From Anaerolineales bacterium (GTDB lineage Bacteria > Chloroflexota > Anaerolineae > 4572-78 > NAK82), in NCBI GenBank assembly GCA_024643945.1, contig JAHELX010000077.1, positions 1 to 12,150 of the forward strand: a stretch of 12,150 bases of DNA. Direction: 5' to 3'. The notes under the pieces were generated by a model. That model saw only the letters and a program-made list of their open reading frames with translations, had not been told where the DNA came from and did not search any database. The position numbers and the translations under genes were made by a program. Shown piece by piece: positions 1 through 6,981 of the stretch. Each line of letters opens with the position of its first letter. Within the stretch, counting starts at the first letter, position 1.

Positions 1-1
1 C

Positions 2-748
2 CTGCTCAGCAATGAGCAACACGTAAACTGGTTAAAGGTCGGGCGGCGGGTGCGCTGGGAAGCCCAGCCTGCGGTAGTCAGCTACACACCTATGGTCATC
101 GTCACCCGCCCCGGTAACCCGGCAAGGATCGCCGATTTTGGCGACCTGGCTCAACCTGGACTGCGGCTGCTCCACGCCGATCCGCGCAGTTCTGGTGCTG
201 GCGATTGGGCCGTGCTGTCTGAGTATGGCAGTGCCCTGCTGGAATCGGGGGACCAGACAACGGCCCAGACTCAACTCGAAGCTATCTGGCAAAACGTGCG
301 GTTGGTGGGTCCCTCGGCCCGGGCGACGCTGACCCTGTTTGAATTAGGTGCCGGCGATGCCCTGGTAACCTACGAGCAGGACGCCCGCCTGGCCCTGGCG
401 CGGGATGTGCCGCTGGAGATTGTGATTCCGCCGCGCACCATCGTCGCCCGTCACGTGGCCGTGATCGTGGACGACAACGTGACAGCAGCCGAGCGGCCCG
501 TGGCTCAGGCTTTCGTCAGCTATCTCTTGAGCGATGCCGGACAACAGGCCTTCACTCACTACCACCTGCGACCGGCAGATCTTGAAAGCGACGTGTTCCC
601 GCCGCTGGCCCACTCCTTCACCGTGGAGGAATTGGGTGGCTGGTCGCGCGCTTACACGGAGCTAGTGGAGACTCTGTGGCAGGGAGAAATTGAACCCCGT
701 CTCGATCTGGAACCGGCTCCCCGGCTGCTGGATACGAGAGGAGAATAG
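2..748 (+). CDS. Sulfate-type ABC transporter periplasmic binding protein, 5'-truncated by window edge
   Basis: The frame is open from base 2 and reads in without a start, so the gene begins upstream. The GTG at 50 is only an internal valine codon. About 248 residues are visible, the C-terminal part of a protein of the family that binds sulfate or thiosulfate outside the membrane and delivers it to CysT/CysW/CysA-type permeases. Features matching sulfate-binding proteins, in order: a 'VTRPGNPARIADFGDL' segment (compare NPKGIKDWDDL), 'DPRSSGAGDWAVL' (compare NPKTSGGARWNYL), 'GDALVTYEQDARLAL' (compare GDVLIAWENEALLA), and a tail with 'SYLLSDAGQQAF' and 'LRPAD' (compare YLYSPEGQE...YRPRD). The stop at 746-748 lies inside the ribosome-binding region of the next gene, so the two are very likely co-transcribed. 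No sulfate permease or ATPase follows; they could be upstream. Family assignment is fairly sure, but the exact anion (sulfate, thiosulfate, molybdate or phosphate) cannot be told from this fragment. Confidence 0.8.
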   Translation: MLSNEQHVNWLKVGRRVRWEAQPAVVSYTPMVIVTRPGNPARIADFGDLAQPGLRLLHADPRSSGAGDWAVLSEYGSALLESGDQTTAQTQLEAIWQNVRLVGPSARATLTLFELGAGDALVTYEQDARLALARDVPLEIVIPPRTIVARHVAVIVDDNVTAAERPVAQAFVSYLLSDAGQQAFTHYHLRPADLESDVFPPLAHSFTVEELGGWSRAYTELVETLWQGEIEPRLDLEPAPRLLDTRGE

Positions 749-749
749 G

Positions 750-1901
750 ATGCGAGACCCGTTTGACTTAGACTCAATTGCATCAGTCACTAACAACTAC
801 GAACTATCTTTGCCAACCCCCAAACCAATCAGCTTTGCAAACGTAATCCGCGCTTCTTGGGAACGAGTTCAACCAGCCAAGATCGGTCTCTTCACCGCCA
901 GCCTTTTTCTGTTCATTCTGGCTATTACCCTTATGAAAGAGGGCGCACGCGGCATTGCGCCGCTGGTACGCGACGGGTTTGCCGTGACCAGCACCGCCAA
1001 CAGCCTCGGTTTCGGCTGGCTCTTCGCTTATATCATCATGAGCGGGTCGCCGGTGGCGGCTGCGGCGCTAACCTTTTTCGATGCAGGCGTGATTGACAAA
1101 TTGGGGACCTTTGCTCTGATTAGCGGGAGTCGCCTGGGAGCCAGCTTCATCGTGCTCTTTATCGGCTTCATCTACGTGCTGCGCGGCCGCGACCGGGCGA
1201 CCAGTCTGAGCATGGGGCTGCTGCCGCTGACAGTCACCGGCACCACCTACCTCATGGGTTTTGTCATCGGGACTGGCGTCCTACAAATCGGAGCGCTCGA
1301 CTGGCTACAGTTCCACTCCGGTATGCTGCTCAATTCGGTAATGGATCTGATCTTCGACCCGATTGTCAGGGTTCTCCTTAGTTTCCTGCCTGGTTGGTCG
1401 CTTTTCCTGGTCGGGTTAGGCATCATCATGCTGAGTTTCAACCTCTTTGATCGCTGCCTGCCGCAGATGACGGTGAAAGAGAGCCAGGTGGGACGTATGT
1501 CCCGTCTGGTATACCGGCGCTGGGTGATGTTCGCCCTGGGTGCAGCCATCACCCTCATCTCCATGTCGGTCAGCGTCTCCCTCAGTATTCTCGTACCATT
1601 GAGTAATCGTGGCTTCATCCGCCGTGAGAACGTGATCCCCTATATCATGGGGGCGAACATCACTACCTTCATCGACACACTATTGGCGGCCGTGTTGCTC
1701 AACAATCCACCCGCCTTCACCGTCGTCTTTGTCGAGATGTTCAGCATCACGTGTGTCTCCATGATCATCCTGGCCACCGTCTACCGTCGCTATGAGCGGG
1801 CGATGCTCGAGTTCGTGGCATGGGTGACAGGCAGCAATCGGAACCTGGCCCTATTCATGGCCACTATTTTCGTGGCTCCCATCATCCTGATGTTGGTCTA
1901 A
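750..1901 (+). CDS. Diverged Na+/Pi-cotransporter-family membrane protein
   Basis: This is a polytopic inner-membrane protein of 383 residues. I chose the ATG at 750 because a purine-rich GAGAGGAGAA sits directly upstream. An in-frame TTG at 690 would overlap the preceding gene by 59 bases. About eight or nine hydrophobic segments are visible after a roughly 45-residue polar N-terminus. Two halves look internally repeated. Around residues 98-138 'SGSPVAAAALTFFDAGVI' leads to 'GSRLGASF'; around 273-310 'SVSVSLSILVPLSNRGFI' leads to 'GANITTFI'. This is the inverted-repeat plan of the Na/Pi-cotransporter family (NptA/PF02690-like), where QSSSA-type and GANIGTT-type motifs occur. Here the QSSS motifs are replaced, so the transported ion may not be phosphate. 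No C-terminal PhoU domain is present. It sits between an anion-binding protein and a stress protein, suggesting anion uptake under a starvation or stress response. Family call good, substrate unknown. Confidence 0.75.
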   Translation: MRDPFDLDSIASVTNNYELSLPTPKPISFANVIRASWERVQPAKIGLFTASLFLFILAITLMKEGARGIAPLVRDGFAVTSTANSLGFGWLFAYIIMSGSPVAAAALTFFDAGVIDKLGTFALISGSRLGASFIVLFIGFIYVLRGRDRATSLSMGLLPLTVTGTTYLMGFVIGTGVLQIGALDWLQFHSGMLLNSVMDLIFDPIVRVLLSFLPGWSLFLVGLGIIMLSFNLFDRCLPQMTVKESQVGRMSRLVYRRWVMFALGAAITLISMSVSVSLSILVPLSNRGFIRRENVIPYIMGANITTFIDTLLAAVLLNNPPAFTVVFVEMFSITCVSMIILATVYRRYERAMLEFVAWVTGSNRNLALFMATIFVAPIILMLV

Positions 1902-1902
1902 T

Positions 1903-1921
1903 ATCCGGAGGTAATCCTGCC
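1903..1921 (+). promoter_or_regulatory. Ribosome-binding site for the Usp gene
   Basis: A strong GGAGGT (1907-1912) lies 9 bases before the ATG at 1922, in the short gap after the transporter stop codon. It fixes the start of the stress-protein gene at 1922. Earlier in-frame codons, such as the ATG at 1820, lie inside the transporter gene and have no comparable site. The gap has no sign of a terminator or promoter, supporting co-transcription. Confidence 0.7.
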
Positions 1922-2746
1922 ATGCAAATCTTGATGGCAACTGGTGGCTCACCGCACTCGGAGCTGGTTCTTCGCTTCGGCGCCCAGATTGCAGGTCGCG
2001 CAGGCGAAATTCCTACAGTCATGGCCGTGATCAGGCGTGAGGCAGACCGCCCCCGAGCCGACGCGATTCTGGCCCGCGCCTGCCAGCTTTTGAAGCCGGA
2101 AGTTCCCAACGTGCGGACCAGGATCAGGATCGGACACCCGGCTGAGGAGATTATCCGCGAAGCCGAAGAGGGAAACTACAATTTGGTGATTGTGGGTGAG
2201 AGGCAGCGTCATGATCCAGTTACACGCTTTCTGCTGGGCTCGACCGCAGAGCGAGTGGTGGAGCATGCTCCATGCCCGGTCATCATTGCCAAGGGGAAGA
2301 CGGGGCCAATTCACCGCATCTTACTGTGTGACAGCGGCTTCGATAGCCCCTCATTGCTGGACCGCTTCACAGCGCAACTGGCTGACCTGATCGGGAATGA
2401 AGAAGAGGTCACTGTCTTGCACGTGATGTCGCAGATGAGCGCCGGGCCGGGCGTGAGAGGCGCGCAATTGCGGGCTGCCGCTGAGGAACTGATCGAAAAT
2501 CATGCCCCTGAGGGTGAATTGCTTGAGCGAGACATTCAGCTTCTGGAACGGCTGGGCACCCATCCCCGCCCCAAAGTGCGCCACGGCCTGGTGGTGGACG
2601 AAATCCTGGAAGAGGCACAGGGCGGCGACTACGACCTGGTAGTCATCGGCGCTCATCGCGGCGAGGGGTGGCGGCGCATCCTGCTGGACGACCTGGCCCG
2701 TCAGATCATCGCTCAGATGGACCGGCCGGTCCTGGTCGTGCGCTAG
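1922..2746 (+). CDS. Tandem-domain universal stress protein
   Basis: This is a cytoplasmic protein of 274 residues with two UspA-like alpha/beta domains. Domain 1 (about 1-125) opens with 'MQILMATGGSPHSE' and ends with 'NLVIVGERQR...RFLLGSTAERVVEHAPCPVIIAK'. Domain 2 (about 129-274) opens with 'IHRILLCDSG' and ends with 'DLVVIGAHRG...DDLARQIIAQMDRPVLVVR'. The usual nucleotide-binding signature is G-x2-G-x9-G-[S/T]. In domain 1 the second Gly is missing and the spacing is one residue longer, although GS (106-107) is kept. In domain 2 the final GS is replaced by DD (256-257). Domain 2 therefore probably does not bind ATP in the standard way, and domain 1 might. Usp proteins accompany many bacterial transporters and often act as regulators under starvation. 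The gene is last in its unit and converges on the thioredoxin-fold gene with a 36-base gap. I see no clear terminator in that gap. Confidence 0.88.
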   Translation: MQILMATGGSPHSELVLRFGAQIAGRAGEIPTVMAVIRREADRPRADAILARACQLLKPEVPNVRTRIRIGHPAEEIIREAEEGNYNLVIVGERQRHDPVTRFLLGSTAERVVEHAPCPVIIAKGKTGPIHRILLCDSGFDSPSLLDRFTAQLADLIGNEEEVTVLHVMSQMSAGPGVRGAQLRAAAEELIENHAPEGELLERDIQLLERLGTHPRPKVRHGLVVDEILEEAQGGDYDLVVIGAHRGEGWRRILLDDLARQIIAQMDRPVLVVR

Positions 2747-2782
2747 CTACCACTTACTCCCGCTTTTCGAGAGCCGCTCAGA

Positions 2783-3784
2783 TCATTCAGCAGTGCAAGC
2801 GAGCAGACTATCTATCCGAGCGCAGATTGCTTCTCTTGTGCGCGGACCTTCAAAAGATATGGAATTGATGAACAGGGCAGGCGGAAGTTTGATTTTGTTC
2901 GCTACAGCCAGCTTAAAGTCCTCATTTACCGCATCCCTAAAACAACGCCCGTCAAGGTCTTCAATAAATCTTTCAACATCCAACCCAATCTCTCGGGCAT
3001 ATTCGATGAGCTGGTCCCGCTCCAAAGCGCCTTTGGCTTCAAAGAGGCGATCATGCATCTCCCAGAACTTACCCTGGGCTCCCGCTGCCTCCGTGGCCTC
3101 CGCCGCTTGCTGGGCCAATGGGTGGGAGTGTCGGAGTGGCAGGTGCCGATGCACCCAAAGGACCTTATCCCTGTAGGCAGGTACGATCTGCGTCAGCAGC
3201 CGATAAGCCTCCCCACAGGGCCCACACTGATAATCCGCATATTCGATCACGGCAACCGGCGCATCTGGCGAGCCTAACCGCCAATCGTCCTGGGTGATTG
3301 GTACAGGTTTGGGAGCATCGGCCAGTTTCTTGATCGCTCGGACCACCATCGCAGGATTTGGTAGATCAGGATATTGGGAGGCTTCATATACCCTACGGAT
3401 CAGTCCATCCTGGTCAACGATGAAGACCGTTGGCAGGAGTGCTTGATCCGTCGAAACAACCCCATATCTGGCCGCTATGGCGCAGGATGGAGCCGAATCG
3501 CTCAGAAGCAGAAAGCCGATATTCTTTTGGTTTGATAATTGTCTCAGGTCATCTACCATTGCATCAGAGATACCTATCACGACGGCATCATGTTCTTCAA
3601 AGCGCGCTCCCTGATTCTCATATTCTATAAGTCGATCAGGAAGGTCGGCTTCAAAGCTGGATGGGAAGAAAACGATGACCATTGACTTGCCTCGATGCTG
3701 CTCGATGGAAACCTGTGCTACTAAGTTGGCCGCAGACAACGCGAAGTTAGGCGCTGTGATACCAGGTTGCAACACTGTCTTCAT
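2783..3784 (-). CDS. Peroxiredoxin-like/DsbA-like fusion with CGPC active site
   Basis: This protein of 333 residues has two thioredoxin folds and no signal peptide, so it is probably cytoplasmic. Residues 1-155 resemble AhpC/TSA/Bcp peroxiredoxins: 'PGITAPNFAL', 'MVIVFFPSSFEADLPDRL', 'LLLSDSAPSCAIAARYGV', 'LPTVFIVDQDGLIRRVY'. In the catalytic loop P-x3-T-x2-C the Thr and Cys positions are Glu45 and Leu48, so this half should not reduce peroxide in the usual way. Residues 165-333 are a DsbA-like thioredoxin domain: 'VAVIEYADYQCGPCGEAYRLL' has the redox pair Cys187/Cys190, a helical insertion follows, and 'KIKLPPALFINS' supplies the cis-Pro (Pro302). CGPC is the thioredoxin-type dipeptide, not the DsbA CPHC. 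The start at 3784 has an AAGAGGA site 10 bases upstream. It is downstream of the hydrolase operon but separated by 110 bases with a small hairpin, so it may be transcribed separately. Likely role: disulfide reduction or isomerisation. The partner is unknown. Confidence 0.85.
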   Translation of the reverse strand: MKTVLQPGITAPNFALSAANLVAQVSIEQHRGKSMVIVFFPSSFEADLPDRLIEYENQGARFEEHDAVVIGISDAMVDDLRQLSNQKNIGFLLLSDSAPSCAIAARYGVVSTDQALLPTVFIVDQDGLIRRVYEASQYPDLPNPAMVVRAIKKLADAPKPVPITQDDWRLGSPDAPVAVIEYADYQCGPCGEAYRLLTQIVPAYRDKVLWVHRHLPLRHSHPLAQQAAEATEAAGAQGKFWEMHDRLFEAKGALERDQLIEYAREIGLDVERFIEDLDGRCFRDAVNEDFKLAVANKIKLPPALFINSISFEGPRTREAICARIDSLLACTAE

Positions 3785-3808
3785 TCTAAGATGTCCTCTT
3801 ACTACAAT

Positions 3809-3824
3809 GCCCGCCTAAGCGGGC
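3809..3824 (-). terminator. Short GC hairpin between hydrolase 2 and the thioredoxin-fold gene
   Basis: GCCCGC (3809-3814), a four-base loop, then GCGGGC (3819-3824) form a perfect 6-bp GC stem. It lies 70 bases past the stop codon of the second hydrolase and 25 bases before the start of the next minus-strand gene. No T-run follows on the minus strand, so it would be a weak intrinsic terminator at best; it could equally be a leader structure. Confidence 0.35.
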
Positions 3825-3860
3825 CAGAAACGCTTAATGGGTGTACTGTAAGGAATGTTT

Positions 3861-3890
3861 CAGTATATAACAATTGCGTAAGTATAGAGT
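3861..3890 (-). promoter_or_regulatory. AT-rich possible promoter for the thioredoxin-fold gene
   Basis: On the minus strand this AT-rich stretch has two TATACT sequences resembling -10 boxes (3862-3867 and 3881-3886). I could not find a convincing -35 box at 16-18 bases from either. The local AT-richness and the 110-base gap suggest the downstream gene may have its own promoter. Weak evidence. Confidence 0.25.
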
Positions 3891-3894
3891 GAAA

Positions 3895-5415
3895 CTAGCG
3901 AAGACGACGTCTTCCCGCTAGGTGTTCCTTGGGAGTGCCAACCTCTTCGAGCCACTTGACGTAGCGCTGGTGAATCTCCCGGGCCAGTCCCTCGTTTTCG
4001 TGGATGACGTTATTTAACTCATCCGGGTCCTCAGGCAGGTAATACAGCGCCGGGGTCGTGGGTATGCGGGCGCGTTCAGGATCGATGAGCTTAAGGAGCC
4101 ACAGCAATCCCCCACTATCTACCCGGTCGTACTTACCGGCGTAATGCAGACACCACCCGTCTTCGGTTACAACGGCACACTTAGCCACAACGGGCGTGTG
4201 GTGAATCAAAGTGCTGGAGCTAACGGCGATGTCTCGGTGTTTGTCCGTCTCTCCACGTATCAGGGGCATCAACGACCTGCCATGAATGTTTTCCGGCTTG
4301 AACTCCCAATCTTTGGTATAAAACACGCCACATTGCAGAGCCTGTATCTCGGATTTGCCTCCAATGATCTCCGTCGCTACCAGTCCTACCATCTCCAATA
4401 CGGTCGGCGTTAAGTCGGGAATCTGCACCAGTGCATTTATACGTTGGCCTTGGGTTTGACCAGGCAGACGAATCAGCAAAGGAAGACGCCTGATTTCGTC
4501 GTACACACGGATGCTTTCGTAAAACATACCACCATCCACTTCTGGCTGGAGTGACTTTCCGGTCAGGCCGTGCTCACCAAAGAGATAACCGTGATCGCTG
4601 GTGAAAATGACCGCCGTGTCTTCGGTCAATCCCAATTCATCAACTTTATCTAGGAGCACACCCAACCAGTGATCTACCATGCTGGTCTCAGCCATGTATA
4701 GCGCGTGAATGTGGTTCAGTTCGTCTTCCGTGAGGAACTCTTCCCAGAAGCCGACTTGGGGATAGAAGAGTGGTTCATCCTGGTACCCCAAATCGTACAT
4801 ATCCAGGTATCTCTCTGGCGCGTCCCAGGGTTCATGGGGATCAAACAAATCGATGTACAGGAAAAACTGATCGTGGTCCTGGTTATCCTCCAGCCATTGG
4901 CAGGCCGTTTGAATCGAACGGGGGGCGAATCTATCTTCCTCAGCCTGCCACCAGGCCGTGTTACGCAGATAGACCGGGACGATATAGTCCAGGCCTCGGA
5001 TTTTGCTGCCGTCTTTAGGCAACTTTACATCCTTAGGCGATGTCTTCCAGTGGTCGGACTCTTGTCCACGTATCCATTCAAACCCGTCGAACCCACGCTC
5101 GTAGTTAAACCCCATCTCGAATAGATGCGGATTGTCGGCGATCATCTGGGTAACGACACCAGAAACGCTCAAAACTTGTTGGAGCGTCACCGTTTCACCT
5201 GGCAACGGGCACCACTCGCTATCAATGAAACTAAAACGGCCACTCATTAAGTCCAATCGACATGGGATGGTCGGAAATGAACCTAAATAGGCGTTGTCGA
5301 AAACGAATGCTTCTTGAGCAAACGTATTCAGGCGGGGAGTCTTAGCTCTCGTCGGACCATAACACAAAAAGTTGTCGTAACGAAAGGTGTCAGACATAAC
5401 AAATATAACGTTCAC
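3895..5415 (-). CDS. Sulfatase-superfamily hydrolase, paralog 2, Thr at nucleophile position
   Basis: This is a 506-residue hydrolase of the alkaline-phosphatase/sulfatase superfamily. I place the start at GTG 5415, with AGGAAGGGAG upstream. The frame stays open back to 5583, but that extension overlaps the preceding gene out of frame and lacks homology to the paralog. Metal-binding motifs are present: 'MSDTFRYDN' (Asp9, Asp14), 'DPHEPW' (His194) and 'TSDHGYLFGEHGLTGKS' (Asp274, His275, His282, Lys288). In the nucleophile segment, where sulfatases have C/S-x-P-x-R, this protein reads 'SFPTIPCRLDLMSGR', putting Thr49 at the position normally converted to formylglycine. There is no signal peptide, so it should act in the cytoplasm. 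It matches the upstream neighbour over its whole length, including the final 'HLAGRRRLR', and starts 31 bases after it: a tandem duplicate. Substrate unknown; sulfate or phosphate ester of an imported sugar or polyol is plausible. Confidence 0.87.
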   Translation of the reverse strand: MNVIFVMSDTFRYDNFLCYGPTRAKTPRLNTFAQEAFVFDNAYLGSFPTIPCRLDLMSGRFSFIDSEWCPLPGETVTLQQVLSVSGVVTQMIADNPHLFEMGFNYERGFDGFEWIRGQESDHWKTSPKDVKLPKDGSKIRGLDYIVPVYLRNTAWWQAEEDRFAPRSIQTACQWLEDNQDHDQFFLYIDLFDPHEPWDAPERYLDMYDLGYQDEPLFYPQVGFWEEFLTEDELNHIHALYMAETSMVDHWLGVLLDKVDELGLTEDTAVIFTSDHGYLFGEHGLTGKSLQPEVDGGMFYESIRVYDEIRRLPLLIRLPGQTQGQRINALVQIPDLTPTVLEMVGLVATEIIGGKSEIQALQCGVFYTKDWEFKPENIHGRSLMPLIRGETDKHRDIAVSSSTLIHHTPVVAKCAVVTEDGWCLHYAGKYDRVDSGGLLWLLKLIDPERARIPTTPALYYLPEDPDELNNVIHENEGLAREIHQRYVKWLEEVGTPKEHLAGRRRLR

Positions 5416-5446
5416 TGCATGCTCCCTTCCTCTTTCGATTTTGAGA

Positions 5447-6964
5447 TTAGCGGAGACGACGTCTTCCCGCCAGATGTTCCTCACGAGTTCCAACCTCTTC
5501 AAGCCACTTGACGTAGCGCTCGTGAATCTCTCGGGCCAGCCCCTCGTTTTCGTGGATGACGTTATTCGACTCCTGGGGGTCATCTGGTAGATAATATAGT
5601 TTCGGATCAGTAGGTATACGTGCTCCTTCAGGACTTGCGAGCTTCAGCGTAAACACACGGCCTTCTGCGCCGGCCTCCTCGTAGCTGCCTGCGTAATGCA
5701 GGCACCAACCATCCTCGGTCACAATGGCGCATTTTGCCAGGATTGGGGTGTGGCGAATCAGCGTGCTGGAGGAGACGGCAATATCTCTTAATCGGTCTGT
5801 CTCGCCGCGCATCAATGGCATCACCGATTTGCCATGAATGGTCTCTGGCTTGAACTCCCAATCCTCGGTGTAGAACACGCCACACTGTAAAGCCTGTATC
5901 TCGGATTGCCCTCCGATGGTCTCCGTCGCCACCAGCCCGGTCATCTCCAGAATAGTCGGCATCAAGTCGGGAGCCTGGACCAGGGCGCCGATATGTTGTC
6001 CTTCGGTTTGACCGGGCAGACGAATCATCAGGGGAATCCGCCTGATTGGGTCATACATAGGTATCGCTTCGTAGAAAATATCGCCATTCACCTCGGAGAA
6101 GAGCGACTTGCCGGTTAGCTCGTGCTCACCAAAGAGATAGCCGTGGTCACTGGCGAAAATTACCGCCGTGTCTTCGGTCAACCCCGATTCTTCGATCTTG
6201 TTCAGGAGCACGCCGAACCAATGGTCGACCATGCTGGCCTCAGCCATATATAAGGCGTGCATATGGTTCAGCTCCTTTTCTGTGAGATACTCTCTCCAGA
6301 AACCATTGTTGGGATAAATGACCTCTTCACCTTCGTAGTCGGGATCGTACAGGTCAACATAGTGCTTGGGGGCATCCCACGGCTCATGCGGATCAAACAG
6401 ATCCAGGTACAAGAAGAACTGGTCCTGATCCTGGTTTTCCTCCAGCCACTTGCAGGCTGCGGTGATAGTACGCGGCGCAAACCTATCTTCTTCGGACTTC
6501 CACCCGGCTGTGTTGCGCAAGTAGGTCTTAAAGAAAAACGGGGTGCGCAGTTTGCCTTCAGCACACGGCAACTTCACCTCTTTGGGCGCGGACTTCCAGC
6601 GATCCGTTTCTTGTCCCCGAATCCACTCCCAGGCGTCGAAACCGCGCTCGTAGTTGAAGCCCATCTCTACCAGGTGGGGATTGTCAAAGATCATCTGCGT
6701 CACAAGGCCCGATGCGCTCAAAACCTGTTGCAGCGTGACCATTTCAGATGGTAGCGGCTGCCATTCGTGGTCAATGAAACTGAAACGCCCACTCATAATA
6801 TCCATACGATTCGGAATCGTGGGAAACGAACCAAGGTAGGCATTGTCGAAGACGAACGCCTCCTGGGCAAACCCATCCAGACGGGGAGTCTTCACCTGCG
6901 TCGGGCCGTAGCAGGATAGATTGTCGTAGCGGAACGTGTCGGACATAACCAATATAATATTCAT
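5447..6964 (-). CDS. Sulfatase-superfamily hydrolase, paralog 1, Thr at nucleophile position
   Basis: This is a 505-residue protein beginning 'MNIILVMSDTFRYDNLSCYG', with GAAAGGATAG 6 bases before the ATG. It has the sulfatase-superfamily layout: Asp9 and Asp14 in the first metal motif, Arg53 after the nucleophile, 'DLFDPHEPWDAP' (His193), 'ASDHGYLFGEHELTGKS' (Asp273, His274, His281, Lys286), then 'RIPLMIRLPGQTEG' and a C-terminal subdomain with 'EDGWCLHYAG' and 'PKLYYLPDDPQESNN', typical of these enzymes. The nucleophile segment is 'SFPTIPNRMDIMSGR', with Thr49 in place of Cys/Ser. No secretion signal is seen. It starts 17 bases after the second permease stop, so it is part of the ABC transporter operon, and its substrate is probably delivered by that transporter. 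About 49 of its first 60 residues equal the paralog. Automatic annotation would say sulfatase; a phosphatase or phosphodiesterase is an equal possibility. Confidence 0.88.
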   Translation of the reverse strand: MNIILVMSDTFRYDNLSCYGPTQVKTPRLDGFAQEAFVFDNAYLGSFPTIPNRMDIMSGRFSFIDHEWQPLPSEMVTLQQVLSASGLVTQMIFDNPHLVEMGFNYERGFDAWEWIRGQETDRWKSAPKEVKLPCAEGKLRTPFFFKTYLRNTAGWKSEEDRFAPRTITAACKWLEENQDQDQFFLYLDLFDPHEPWDAPKHYVDLYDPDYEGEEVIYPNNGFWREYLTEKELNHMHALYMAEASMVDHWFGVLLNKIEESGLTEDTAVIFASDHGYLFGEHELTGKSLFSEVNGDIFYEAIPMYDPIRRIPLMIRLPGQTEGQHIGALVQAPDLMPTILEMTGLVATETIGGQSEIQALQCGVFYTEDWEFKPETIHGKSVMPLMRGETDRLRDIAVSSSTLIRHTPILAKCAIVTEDGWCLHYAGSYEEAGAEGRVFTLKLASPEGARIPTDPKLYYLPDDPQESNNVIHENEGLAREIHERYVKWLEEVGTREEHLAGRRRLR

Positions 6965-6981
6965 TTCAGACTATCCTTTCA

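Noticed and set aside
690..749. Upstream TTG start for the membrane protein gene
   Set aside because: It lies inside the sulfate-type binding-protein gene, and the ATG at 750 has a good ribosome-binding sequence directly before it.
2747..2782. Bidirectional terminator between the convergent Usp and thioredoxin-fold genes
   Set aside because: Only very short imperfect complementarity is present; no stem of useful length or T-run could be found.
5416..5583. N-terminal extension of the second hydrolase
   Set aside because: It overlaps the 3' end of the first hydrolase in another frame, has no match in the paralog, and the GTG at 5415 with AGGAAGGGAG gives an N-terminus collinear with the paralog.
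6257..6754. 165-codon plus-strand open frame
   Set aside because: It is antisense to the first hydrolase, and a similar frame (4705-5124) appears opposite the paralog, as expected of mirror frames from duplicated genes.
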